Assembly (NCBI RefSeq): GCF_009827635.1
Contig: NZ_WTYW01000003.1
Span: 248,001 to 312,000, forward strand
Direction: 5' to 3'
DNA length: 64,000 nucleotides
Source: Parapontixanthobacter aurantiacus
GTDB lineage: Bacteria > Pseudomonadota > Alphaproteobacteria > Sphingomonadales > Sphingomonadaceae
A model generated the notes under the pieces. That model did no database searches. It was not told where the DNA came from and was given only the letters and a program-made list of their open reading frames with translations. Positions within the stretch are counted from its first letter, which is position 1. Each line of letters begins with the position of its first letter. The translations under genes were made by a program, and so were the position numbers. Shown here piece after piece: positions 27,040-34,837 of this stretch.

Positions 27040-27734
27040 CCGCGCAAACCGAACTGCCCATCCTGTTCGAGGATGGAGAGGCGCTGATCATCGACAAGCC
27101 GGCGGGCCTGCCAGTCGATCCTCCGCGCAAGGGCGGCCCGAGCCTCGCGGAACACCTCGACCATTTGCGGCTCGGTTTTCAGCGTCAGCCCGCCCCCGTC
27201 CATCGGCTCGACACCGATACGAGCGGCTGCCTTTTGCTCGCGCGCAATCCCAAGGCACTGAAACGCTTCGCCCTCGCCTTCGAGGAACGGCGGGTCGAGA
27301 AGCTTTACTTCGGCCTGCTCGCCGGTGAGGTCGAGGACGATTACGGTTCGGTCGAGATACCGTTGGCGAAAACCAGCACGGCGGAGCGCGGTTGGCGCAT
27401 GGTCGGCAGTGCGAGTGGCAAACCGTCTGTCACGCGGTGGGAAGTGCTTGAGCGCGGCGACGGCATTACGGCCCTCGCCTTCAGACCCGTGACCGGACGC
27501 ACCCACCAGATACGCATTCATGCGCTCGAAGGGTTCGGTGCCGGGCTCGTCGGCGATCCCGTCTACGGCGTTTCGGAAGGGGCGGCGAAGCGAACCATGC
27601 TCCATGCGCGTGCGCTCACCGTGACACGGGAAAAGAAGCCGCCGATCCATGCTTCCGCTCCGCTTCCCGCCGATTTTCTCAATGTATGCCGCGCGGCGGG
27701 CCTTACGGACATGGACCGATGGACCGCAGCCTGA
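27036..27734 (+). CDS. RluA-family pseudouridine synthase
   Basis: A 232-residue enzyme isomerising uridine to pseudouridine in rRNA or tRNA. It starts with GTG 27036, overlapping the pabBC stop (GTGA). Motifs are DGEALIIDKPAGLPVDPP, the catalytic HRLDTDTSGCLLLAR with Asp59, KLYFGLLAGEV and the late segment PVTGRTHQIRIHAL. There is no S4 domain, so it resembles the short RluA/TruC class; the exact target position cannot be told. Its end overlaps arfB by 16 bp, so the three genes pabBC-rluA-arfB form a tightly packed unit. Confidence 0.9.
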   Translation: MTAQTELPILFEDGEALIIDKPAGLPVDPPRKGGPSLAEHLDHLRLGFQRQPAPVHRLDTDTSGCLLLARNPKALKRFALAFEERRVEKLYFGLLAGEVEDDYGSVEIPLAKTSTAERGWRMVGSASGKPSVTRWEVLERGDGITALAFRPVTGRTHQIRIHALEGFGAGLVGDPVYGVSEGAAKRTMLHARALTVTREKKPPIHASAPLPADFLNVCRAAGLTDMDRWTAA

Positions 27735-28126
27735 CGGATCGTGCCCATGCCCTCGCAGAGGAGCAGTTCACCGCCGGCAGCGGTCCGGGCGGACAGAACG
27801 CCAACAAGGTCGCGACCAACGTCCAGCTGCGCGTCAACATCTACAAGCTGCGCCTGCCGCCGCGTGTCTTCGCGCGACTTCGCGATCTCGCCGGTAGCAA
27901 ATTGACTGCGAGCGGGGACCTGCTGGTCAAAGCCAGCCGGCATCGCACGCAGGAGGCGAACCGCACCGAGGCGCGCGAGAAGTTGCAGGAACTGCTCGAG
28001 GAAGCGCACAAGCAACCTCCGCGCCGTGCGAAGACGCGGATCAACCGGCTGGGCAAGACGAAGCGGCTGAAGGAGAAGAAGGCACGCGGCGAGGTCAAGG
28101 CGAAGCGCGGCAAGGTCGACTGGTAG
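27719..28126 (+). CDS. arfB: ArfB/YaeJ-type peptidyl-tRNA hydrolase (ribosome rescue)
   Basis: A 135-residue class I release-factor-like protein. The GGQ motif that enters the peptidyl-transferase centre is at residues 24-26 ([16 protein letters not shown]), and the C-terminal ~45 residues are very basic ([18 protein letters not shown], then [13 protein letters not shown]), which in ArfB lies in the mRNA channel of ribosomes stalled without a stop codon. It lacks the codon-recognition domains of RF1/RF2. ATG 27719 lies inside the end of the pseudouridine synthase gene. It probably rescues non-stop complexes alongside tmRNA. Confidence 0.92.
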   Translation: MDRSLTDRAHALAEEQFTAGSGPGGQNANKVATNVQLRVNIYKLRLPPRVFARLRDLAGSKLTASGDLLVKASRHRTQEANRTEAREKLQELLEEAHKQPPRRAKTRINRLGKTKRLKEKKARGEVKAKRGKVDW

Positions 28127-28149
28127 CCTGCCTGCCTTCTGCAAACCGC

Positions 28150-28178
28150 TTGACTCGGCGGCGCTGTTGCCGCAATGG
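28150..28178 (+). promoter_or_regulatory. Candidate promoter for rpmG
   Basis: TTGACT (28150-28155), 17 bp, then CAATGG (28173-28178). The -35 hexamer is close to consensus and preceded by C, as in strong alphaproteobacterial promoters; the -10 is weak. Transcription would begin about 80 bp before rpmG. Placement is by eye only. Confidence 0.4.
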
Positions 28179-28263
28179 CCCAGACCTTGGGAGCGGCGCG
28201 ATTGTGCCGCTTGAATTTTTTCCGGCGCTCGTCGCCTTATTTGCTCAAATCTGGGAATACGCC

Positions 28264-28431
28264 ATGGCGAAGTCAGCAACCGTCAAGATCAAGCTCGTCT
28301 CGACCGCGGATACGGGTTATTTCTACACGACGAAGAAGAACCCGCGCAACATCACCGAGAAGATGACGTTCCGCAAATACGATCCCGTCGCGCGCAAGCA
28401 CGTCGAGTTCAAGGAAGCTAAGATCAAGTGA
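28264..28431 (+). CDS. rpmG: 50S ribosomal protein L33
   Basis: A 55-residue ribosomal protein beginning [20 protein letters not shown] and containing TTKKNPRN and [20 protein letters not shown]. It matches the zinc-free (C-minus) L33 form, as there are no cysteines. It stands alone between arfB and lolA with its own candidate promoter, as is common for rpmG in Sphingomonadales. Confidence 0.97.
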   Translation: MAKSATVKIKLVSTADTGYFYTTKKNPRNITEKMTFRKYDPVARKHVEFKEAKIK

Positions 28432-28442
28432 TCGCTTCGCCG

Positions 28443-28465
28443 GATCGCCCCCAATCGGGGCGGTC
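28443..28465 (+). other. Stem-loop just downstream of rpmG
   Basis: GATCGCCCC (28443-28451) pairs with GGGGCGGTC (28457-28465), nine pairs with one G-U, starting 11 bp after the rpmG stop. No T tract follows, so it is not a standard intrinsic terminator; it may protect the 3' end of the rpmG mRNA. Confidence 0.45.
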
Positions 28466-28542
28466 GGCGCTTCCACTCGATGAACCGTCGGAACCCGCCC
28501 GGTTCACGGATGGTTCAACGCTCCAGCCATAGTAATTGGAGC

Positions 28543-29205
28543 ATGAAACACTTGCCTTCGATCTTCCTCAAACCGTCGCGCGCGGCGATGGCCGCGCTTC
28601 TCGTTCTCGGCACTCCCGCAGTCGTCGCCCTGCCTGCAACTGCGGTGCATGCGCAGTCGAGCGATCTCGATCGCGCTGTCACGGCCCTGCGCGGCATCAC
28701 CACGATGAAGGCCGATTTCAGCCAGACCGACCGCAGCGGCGCAAGCGTGAACGGCGTCCTGACCCTGAAACGCGGTGGCAAGATCCGCTTCGAATACGAA
28801 CGCGGCACGAACATGCTGGTCGTATCGAACGGCAAGTCGCTCTACCTCGTCGATTACGACGTCGATCAGGTCCAGCGCTGGCCGATCAGCAAATCTCCGC
28901 TCGGCGCGCTGCTAGATCCCTCGCGCGACGTCAAGCAATACGGGAAGGTCGTCAGCACCGGCAATCCGGACGTGGTCAGCATCGAAGTGCGCGACAAGGA
29001 TCGCCCCGAATTCGGCGCCATCACCATGATCTTCGTGCGCGATGCAAAGTCACCGGGCGGCCTCAAGCTGACTCATTGGGTCGCGCTCGATGCGCAGAAT
29101 CACAGGACCACTGTCCGGTTGCGCAATCACCGCTATGGGGTCGCCGTTAACGACAACGCCTTTACCTTCCGCGATCCCCGCCGTTCCTCTCGTCGACCAA
29201 GGTAA
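28543..29205 (+). CDS. lolA: Outer-membrane lipoprotein carrier protein LolA
   Basis: A 220-residue periplasmic chaperone that carries mature lipoproteins from the LolCDE complex to the outer membrane. It has a long signal region (MKHLPSIFLKPSRAAMAALL... to AVHAQS), then the unclosed-barrel body: ITTMKADFSQTDRSGASVNG, LTLKRGGKIRFEYE, SLYLVDYDVDQVQRWPI, PLGALLD, and a late basic end. ATG 28543 has TTGGAG just upstream; longer in-frame readings are not preceded by such a site. From memory, lolA next to xthA is a usual order in sphingomonads. It works with lgt seen at the left of the window. Confidence 0.93.
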   Translation: MKHLPSIFLKPSRAAMAALLVLGTPAVVALPATAVHAQSSDLDRAVTALRGITTMKADFSQTDRSGASVNGVLTLKRGGKIRFEYERGTNMLVVSNGKSLYLVDYDVDQVQRWPISKSPLGALLDPSRDVKQYGKVVSTGNPDVVSIEVRDKDRPEFGAITMIFVRDAKSPGGLKLTHWVALDAQNHRTTVRLRNHRYGVAVNDNAFTFRDPRRSSRRPR

Positions 29206-29281
29206 ACGCACGGGGCACAAACGGTGCTTTCCCTGCGACGAGATACGTGAGTCATTCACTTATCAGACAGGGATTGATGCC

Positions 29282-29416
29282 TAGATTGATACCTGCAACG
29301 ACGCGATGGATCGGGTTCCCCTGTTATCCGATTTCATCACCAGCCGAGTTGTACAGCGTGACGAACGCTAGATAGAAAGTCCTCGCTCCACTTGCCCCCG
29401 GAGCGGGGGCTTTTTT
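29282..29416 (+). ncRNA. Candidate small RNA between lolA and xthA
   Basis: In the 300-bp gap after lolA a promoter-like pair (TTATCA 29260-29265, 16 bp, TAGATT 29282-29287) would start a transcript near 29294. It would contain a strong hairpin at 29305-29338 (about ten pairs with one bulge, loop GTTCCCCTGTTAT) and end at a strong terminator (29394-29416). Both hairpins expose or contain C runs able to pair with Shine-Dalgarno sequences. No ORF with a ribosome-binding site is seen here. It may instead be only the 3' untranslated end of lolA. Confidence 0.35.
29394..29416 (+). terminator. Rho-independent terminator before xthA
   Basis: Seven-pair perfect stem GCCCCCG / CGGGGGC with a 3-base loop followed by TTTTTT. 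It lies 189 bp after the lolA stop and 90 bp before the xthA start, an odd place for a simple lolA terminator, and could end a separate small RNA. Confidence 0.85.
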
Positions 29417-29505
29417 CGTTCGGCGACCAAATTTCTCTCGGCAGCCGCGCCTTCGATGGACGCCTTCGATGGACAGGGCGTTGTGCAGTCTTTAACGCCC
29501 GGCCT

Positions 29506-30300
29506 ATGGTTTCTGTCACTACCTGGAATATCAATTCGGTCCGCCTGCGCATGCCCATTGTCGAGCGGTTCCTGAAGGAGCAGTCGCCCGACGTCCTGTG
29601 CCTGCAGGAGATCAAGACGGAGGAGAAGTTCTTCCCGTTCGAGGCGTTTCGCGATCTCGGTTACGAGCATATCGCGGTGCACGGGCAGAAGGGCTATCAC
29701 GGGGTCGCGACGGTCAGCCGCATACCGTTTCGCGAATTCTCGCGCCACGATTGGCAGGACAATGGCGAGGCCCGTCATATCGGTGTCGAACTGCTCGGAC
29801 CGGGCAGGGGAATGATCGTCGAGAACGTCTATGTGCCTGCCGGGGGAGACATTCCCGACCGTGAGCAGAACCTGAAATTCGGGCAGAAGCTCGATTTCAT
29901 CGAGCGCATGACGCGGTGGGCCGAGACCGTTGATCGACCTTCGCTGATCGTCGGCGATTTCAATATCGCTCCCTTGGAAAGCGACGTGTGGAGCCATAAG
30001 CAACTCCTGAAGGTCGTCAGCCACACTCCGGTCGAGGTGGACAGCCTCCAGCGGTTCATGGACGCGCACGGATGGAGCGACATCGGGCGCGAACAAGTTC
30101 CGGCACCGGAACGCTACTACAGCTGGTGGAGCTATCGCGCCAAGGACTGGACGAAGGGCGATCGCGGGCGGCGGCTCGATCACATGTGGGCATCGCCCGA
30201 ACTCGCGCGGCAGGTAACCGGCCACCACATTCACGAGAACCCTCGAAGCTGGGAGAAGCCGAGCGACCATATTCCGCTGACGACGGAGTTCTCGCTCTGA
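29506..30300 (+). CDS. xthA: Exodeoxyribonuclease III (AP endonuclease)
   Basis: A 264-residue exonuclease/AP endonuclease of base-excision repair. The motifs are in order: TTWNINSVRLR, the metal-binding Glu35 in LCLQEIKTEE, YHGVATVSR, IVGDFNIAP with the catalytic Asp and Asn, RLDHMWASP, and the final SDHIPLTTEF with His255. ATG 29506 begins the family sequence directly. The stop codon is part of a CTGA overlap with the probable start of ribA. Confidence 0.95.
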   Translation: MVSVTTWNINSVRLRMPIVERFLKEQSPDVLCLQEIKTEEKFFPFEAFRDLGYEHIAVHGQKGYHGVATVSRIPFREFSRHDWQDNGEARHIGVELLGPGRGMIVENVYVPAGGDIPDREQNLKFGQKLDFIERMTRWAETVDRPSLIVGDFNIAPLESDVWSHKQLLKVVSHTPVEVDSLQRFMDAHGWSDIGREQVPAPERYYSWWSYRAKDWTKGDRGRRLDHMWASPELARQVTGHHIHENPRSWEKPSDHIPLTTEFSL

Positions 30301-31367
30301 GCGAAGCACCGCCCTCCCCCGCCCGCCGGGCGGCACAGGGCGTCGATGCCCTGCGGCACGGTTGGCCGATCCGGATCGGGCGGGCGCCGCCCCTGCTCGC
30401 GGCAGAGACGGCCTCCGGCGACGTACGCGCCGATCGAATGCTCATTTCGCATGCGCGCGGCGTAACTCTCAAACTCGCCAATCAGAGCGCCGCCGCGGTC
30501 CCGGAGGCGCCCGTCGCCATGCGCGCCGCCGAACCGCTGTTGCTGGCGCAGGCGCTCGCCATTGCCGACCCTTCCGCTGACCTTGCCAATCCGCTGAAAG
30601 GTCCGTTCAAGGCGCTTTCCATCGACTGGGCTGAAGAGGCGCAGGCGGCCCTCGAACTTGCACGCATTGCCGGCATCCTCCCGGCCTTTCTGATCGAACC
30701 GGAACCGGAAGGTGAAGCGGTATCGCTATCGGCATCGGACCTTGCCGCCTGGCACAACCTCGATACGCTTCGGATCGCGGCTCGTGCGCACCTTCCCATA
30801 GCGGCGACCGACAATGCTGAAATCATCGCGTTTCGCAGCGCGCATGACCTGCGCGAGCATGTCGCGCTCGTCATCGGAGAGCGCAATGCGAACCGCCCGC
30901 CGCTCGTCAGGGTTCATTCGGAATGTCTGACCGGCGACATCCTGGGCAGTCTCAAATGCGATTGCGGGCCGCAGCTCGACGCGGCGCTTCACGCAATGGC
31001 CAGCGAAGCCGGAGCTCAAAACGGGTGGGGCATCCTTTTGTATTTGCGGCAGGAGGGTCGCGGCATCGGGCTGATCAACAAGATGCGCGCCTATCGCCTG
31101 CAGGATCAGGGCTTCGACACCGTGGATGCGAACAACCGCCTCGGTCTGCCGGACGAATCGCGCGACTTTCCGGTTGCCGCCCGGATGCTCGACCTGCTCG
31201 GCGTGTCGTCCGTTCGTCTCCTGACCAACAACCTGGCGAAGGTCGTCGCGCTGGAAGAATGCGGCATCCGCGTGATAGAACGCATCGCGCACCAGTTGCC
31301 TGCAAATCCGCACAACGAACGGTATCTGGCGACGAAACGCGACAGAGCGGGACATTTGCTGACATGA
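30297..31367 (+). CDS. ribA: GTP cyclohydrolase II with a degenerate RibB-like N-terminal domain
   Basis: A 356-residue protein for the first step of riboflavin synthesis, opening the GTP imidazole ring. The C-terminal domain (~residue 165 on) is a complete RibA: zinc cysteines 210, 221 and 223 in HSECLTGDILGSLKCDCGPQ, then YLRQEGRGIGLINKMRAYRLQ and DTVDANNRLGL. The N-terminal ~150 residues resemble RibB in places (ALRHGWPIRI, LLAAETASGD, LARIAGILPAFLIE) but lack its acidic metal site, so they are probably inactive. No ATG, GTG or TTG sits near the start of this homology. CTG 30297, overlapping the xthA stop and preceded by ACGGAG at eight bases, is the best start I can find; ATG 30438 and GTG 30186 are less likely. 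Confidence 0.85.
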   Translation: MSEAPPSPARRAAQGVDALRHGWPIRIGRAPPLLAAETASGDVRADRMLISHARGVTLKLANQSAAAVPEAPVAMRAAEPLLLAQALAIADPSADLANPLKGPFKALSIDWAEEAQAALELARIAGILPAFLIEPEPEGEAVSLSASDLAAWHNLDTLRIAARAHLPIAATDNAEIIAFRSAHDLREHVALVIGERNANRPPLVRVHSECLTGDILGSLKCDCGPQLDAALHAMASEAGAQNGWGILLYLRQEGRGIGLINKMRAYRLQDQGFDTVDANNRLGLPDESRDFPVAARMLDLLGVSSVRLLTNNLAKVVALEECGIRVIERIAHQLPANPHNERYLATKRDRAGHLLT

Positions 31368-31882
31368 GCGCCTTTACGATCCGCCCGGAAGATACTGCCG
31401 ACCACGCGGCAATTCACGCGCTGACGGCGAAGGCCTTCGCCGGACAGCCGCAAAGCGATGGCAACGAACCGCGGATCGTCGACGAACTGCGGGAAAGTGG
31501 CGACCTCGTGCTTTCGCTCGTTGCGGAGGATGCGGAGCGGATCGTCGGTCATATCGCCTTTTCTCCGGTGACGATCAGCGACGGAAGCAAGCGGTGGTTC
31601 GCGCTCGGTCCGGTTTCGGTCAAGCCCGATCTCCAACGCACGGGCATCGGCAACGCGCTTATCCTGCGCGGGATCGCGCGTATGCGACAGGATGGGGCGA
31701 ACGGTATCGTGCTCCTCGGCGACCCCGACTATTATGCGCGCTTCGGTTTCGAGCACGATCCCGAACTTCGCTATCCTGGACCTGAGCCGCGTTATTTTCA
31801 GTGCCTCGTCCTGTCGGGCGAACCACCCCGTGGGAAAGTTTCCTTTCCGGCAGCTTTCGGCACCAATGAGGCTTCGCGATGA
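31364..31882 (+). CDS. GNAT-family N-acetyltransferase (YhbS-like)
   Basis: A 172-residue acetyltransferase using acetyl-CoA; the acceptor is unknown. The GNAT fold is seen in VGHIAFSPVTISDGSKRWFALGP, with the acetyl-CoA loop SVKPDLQRTGIGNALI and the later GDPDYYARFGFE motif that is typical of YhbS-like proteins. The ATG overlaps the ribA stop (ATGA), so it is co-translated with ribA. Nothing indicates a link to flavin synthesis beyond that placement. Confidence 0.87.
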   Translation: MSAFTIRPEDTADHAAIHALTAKAFAGQPQSDGNEPRIVDELRESGDLVLSLVAEDAERIVGHIAFSPVTISDGSKRWFALGPVSVKPDLQRTGIGNALILRGIARMRQDGANGIVLLGDPDYYARFGFEHDPELRYPGPEPRYFQCLVLSGEPPRGKVSFPAAFGTNEASR

Positions 31883-32024
31883 CAAGTGGACCATGCCGTC
31901 TGTTCGAAGCAACTTTCAACCCGGCGGCGCATTGCACGTGCCTTGCGCAGCCGCTATCCCCCTCACCTAGAGGATTGCCTGCATACCCAGTTTTCAGGTA
32001 GTCCCGTTCGACGGAGCAATATTA

Positions 32025-32333
32025 ATGCGTTTCAACATGATCCCTGCGCTTTCGCTGCCGCTGGTCCTCGCCTTGGGTGCCTGCGCCAATTCGGAAGACG
32101 CTTCCACGGAGGCCGAAGCCGATACGGTCGAAATTCCCGCCTTCGACGCGCTGTCGAACGTGGATGAATTACCGGTCGCGGACCCTGAGGCAAACACCGA
32201 TCTAGGTGTCGACGAGGGCGAAGTCGAAGAAGGCGAAGAGGGCGCAGAAGCCACCGACGCCGAAGCGAGCGACGCCGCCGACGAAGCCGCAGAAGCCGCC
32301 CCTGCTACGGCAGGCGACGAAGAAACCGAGTAG
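32025..32333 (+). CDS. Small acidic lipoprotein, function unknown
   Basis: A 102-residue protein with a lipoprotein signal ending at the lipobox LALGAC (Cys21) and Ala at +2, which predicts outer-membrane sorting. The mature part is almost entirely Glu, Asp and Ala (for example GEVEEGEEGAEATDAEASDA) with no aromatic residues after the first third, so it is probably disordered. It sits 21 bp before the acyl-CoA dehydrogenase gene. It has the same design as the lipoprotein at 38874-39131 but no clear sequence match. I do not recognise a family. Confidence 0.7.
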   Translation: MRFNMIPALSLPLVLALGACANSEDASTEAEADTVEIPAFDALSNVDELPVADPEANTDLGVDEGEVEEGEEGAEATDAEASDAADEAAEAAPATAGDEETE

Positions 32334-32354
32334 CAAGAAGAAGGTGCACCCCGC

Positions 32355-33539
32355 ATGAGCGAGACCGTCAGCGCGAACGGCATGGACAGCGAGACTTTCG
32401 ACCAGTTCATCGACCAGCTCGAACGCTATGTGCGCGAGCGTCTCCTGCCCGCGGAAAAGGAAGTCATCGCAAACGATCGGGTGCCCGAGGATATTCTCTC
32501 GGAAATGAAGGATATGGGTCTGTTCGGCCTGACCGTGCCGGAAGACTACGGAGGCGCGGGCCTCAATACGCGGCAATATGCGCAAGTCGTCAGGACGATT
32601 GCCTATGCAGCGCCTGCCTTCCGTTCGATCTTCTCGATCAATGTCGGCATGTTCAATTCCGCCATCAAGAATGGCGGGACGGACGAACAGAAGGCGGAAT
32701 GGTGGCCGCGCATCGCGGCAGGCGAAGTCGCGTGTTTCGGTTTGACCGAACCTGGCAGCGGTTCCGACAGCGCGGCGATGCAGACTTTCGCCAAGCCCGA
32801 CCCGGACGGCAATGGCTGGATCTTGAACGGTACGAAGCGTTACATCACCAATGCGCCTCATGCCGATGTCGGGCTCATCATGGCACGCACCGAAAAGGAC
32901 GCGCTACCCAAAAACGCGCATGTCAGCGCCTTCATCGTGCCGATGGACACGCCCGGCGTCTCGGTCGGCAGCGCCGATGAGAAGATGGGCCAGGCGGGCA
33001 GCCACGTGGCCGACGTCATGCTCGACGACGTCCACGTTCCGGGCGATGCCCTGCTCGGCGGGGAGACGGGGCAGGGTTTCCGCTTTGCGATGCAGAGCCT
33101 CGATAACGGCCGCATTTCGGTCGGCGCAGCGTCGACCGGCTATGCGCGCCGCGCCCTCGACAGCGCGCTTAAATATGCGAACGAGCGGCAGGCTTTCGGA
33201 GAGCCGATCGCCAACTTCCAGCTTATCCAGCAAATGCTGGCGGAAAGCTGGACCGAAATCTACGCTGCCGAAGCGATGATGGCGGACGTCACAGCCCGCG
33301 TGGACCGGGGCGAGGATACGATCAAGCACGCCGCGGCATTCAAGGCGTTCGCTTCTGAAATGTGCGGGCGGGTCGTGGACCGCGTCGTCCAAATTTATGG
33401 TGGGGCCGGCTATCTTGCCGAATATGATGCGGAACGCTTCTTCCGCGATGCCCGCATCTATCGCATCTACGAAGGCACGACGCAGATCCTGCAGTTGCAG
33501 ATCGCCAAGCGGATGTTGCGCGAATATGCCAATATGTAA
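32355..33539 (+). CDS. Acyl-CoA dehydrogenase
   Basis: A 394-residue FAD enzyme that makes an alpha,beta double bond in an acyl-CoA. Motifs are the FAD/substrate loop CFGLTEPGSGSDSAAMQT, the segment GTKRYITNA, and the C-terminal QIYGGAGYLAEYDAERFFRDARIYRIYEGTTQI, here read as two joined family motifs, with the catalytic Glu near residue 372. Subclass (short-chain, branched-chain or other) cannot be set by eye. It leads a run of acyl-CoA genes in the same direction: CoA-transferase, thiolase and hydratase. Confidence 0.92.
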   Translation: MSETVSANGMDSETFDQFIDQLERYVRERLLPAEKEVIANDRVPEDILSEMKDMGLFGLTVPEDYGGAGLNTRQYAQVVRTIAYAAPAFRSIFSINVGMFNSAIKNGGTDEQKAEWWPRIAAGEVACFGLTEPGSGSDSAAMQTFAKPDPDGNGWILNGTKRYITNAPHADVGLIMARTEKDALPKNAHVSAFIVPMDTPGVSVGSADEKMGQAGSHVADVMLDDVHVPGDALLGGETGQGFRFAMQSLDNGRISVGAASTGYARRALDSALKYANERQAFGEPIANFQLIQQMLAESWTEIYAAEAMMADVTARVDRGEDTIKHAAAFKAFASEMCGRVVDRVVQIYGGAGYLAEYDAERFFRDARIYRIYEGTTQILQLQIAKRMLREYANM

Positions 33540-33592
33540 TGGCGATCGCGGACGCCGCTCGGGACCGGCAGTGCGCGTACGGGTGCTGCTGA

Positions 33593-34837
33593 ATGTATAA
33601 TCTGCTGCCCGATCTCTCGATCATCGAGGTGCCGAGTTTCATCGCGTCGCCGACTGCCGGCCTTTATTGTGCGCAGATGGGAGCCGAGGTCATCCGCATC
33701 GACCAGATTGGCGGGGGGCTCGACTACAATCGCTATCAGGTGACGGAGGAAGGCCGTTCGCTCACCTGGGAGAATCTCAATCGCGCGAAGAAGTCGGTCG
33801 CGATTGACATGCGCAGCGAAGAGGGGCGCGAACTCGTCGTCGAACTGGCGCGCAAAACCGGCCAGCTTATCACCAATGTCCCCGAAAAGAGTTTTCTCTC
33901 GCATGAGCGTATTGTCGAAGGGCGACCGGACATGATCACCTTGCGCGTTATGGGCTGGTATGACGGGCGGCAGGCGATGGACTTCACCGTGCACGCGGCG
34001 AGTGGCTATCCCCTCATGACCGGTCCTGACGAGTGGGATCGCGACACCGCGCCGCCGGTCAACCAGATCCTGCCGGCCTGGGACTTCCTGACGGGCGCTT
34101 ATAGCGCATTCGCGCTGATGACGGCGCTGCGGCATCGCGAAAGGACGGGCGAGGGCAATCACGTACGTGTCCCGCTCGGCGACGTCATGATGGCAACGGT
34201 CGCGAATAGCGGCGCGATGGCCGAGATGCTCTACCGTGGGGAGAACCGCGAACGGCTCGGCAATTCGATCTGGGGCGCGCTGGGCCGCGATTTCAAAACG
34301 CGCGACGGCGAGCGCATGATGGTCGCGGCGCTGACGAACAAGCAATGGCGCGCCATGATCGAGGCGTTCGACGTCGCGGACGATATTGCGGCGCTCGAGG
34401 CGGAACGCGGCGTATCCTTCGCGAAGAGCGACCATAACCGGTTCAGCAATCGCGATGCCCTGTTCGCGATATTTCAGAACGCCGCCGATCGCTTCGATTA
34501 TGCCGAGCTGGCTCACCGCCTCACAAAAGCGGGTGCGACCTTCGAGAAGTATCGCACGATGCATGAAGCTGCGAGCGACAAGCGGCTGGTCGAAGACAAC
34601 CCGCTTTTCGGTCCCTCGCCCCGAAATCCGAGCGGGTTCGAATATCCCGCCGCCGGATCGATGGCGAACCTGCCTTCGCAGGAACGCCAACCGCCCGAGC
34701 CAGCGCCCTTCCTTGGCCAGCACAGCGAGGAAGTTCTCGCAGAGCGTCTGGGACTGGCGTCGGGAGAAATCGCCCGACTGATCGACAGGAAACTGGTCGC
34801 GAAGAGCGACGAGCATAATTTCGAGGACAATCGATGA
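33593..34837 (+). CDS. Family III CoA-transferase (CaiB/BaiF), 2-methylfumaryl-CoA isomerase-like
   Basis: A 414-residue class III CoA-transferase. The likely catalytic Asp164 is in LPAWDFLTGAYSA. Other recognisable pieces are AQMGAEVIRIDQIGGGLDYN, LNRAKKSVAIDMRSEEGREL, FTVHAASGYPLMTGP and RTGEGNHVRVPLGDVMMATVAN. From memory, GGGLDY, the TVNAATGFP-type stretch and the xNHxLPAWD stretch are features of mesaconyl-CoA C1-C4 transferase (2-methylfumaryl-CoA isomerase) rather than of carnitine or formyl-CoA transferases; this is an unaided judgement. Its ATGA overlap with the thiolase and the MaoC-like hydratase downstream support a shared pathway. Confidence 0.82.
   Translation: MYNLLPDLSIIEVPSFIASPTAGLYCAQMGAEVIRIDQIGGGLDYNRYQVTEEGRSLTWENLNRAKKSVAIDMRSEEGRELVVELARKTGQLITNVPEKSFLSHERIVEGRPDMITLRVMGWYDGRQAMDFTVHAASGYPLMTGPDEWDRDTAPPVNQILPAWDFLTGAYSAFALMTALRHRERTGEGNHVRVPLGDVMMATVANSGAMAEMLYRGENRERLGNSIWGALGRDFKTRDGERMMVAALTNKQWRAMIEAFDVADDIAALEAERGVSFAKSDHNRFSNRDALFAIFQNAADRFDYAELAHRLTKAGATFEKYRTMHEAASDKRLVEDNPLFGPSPRNPSGFEYPAAGSMANLPSQERQPPEPAPFLGQHSEEVLAERLGLASGEIARLIDRKLVAKSDEHNFEDNR

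Noticed and set aside
29196-29212. AAGGTAAACG near the lolA stop, matching a site near 15407
   Set aside because: A single ten-base coincidence inside or next to coding sequence; no palindrome or promoter context.
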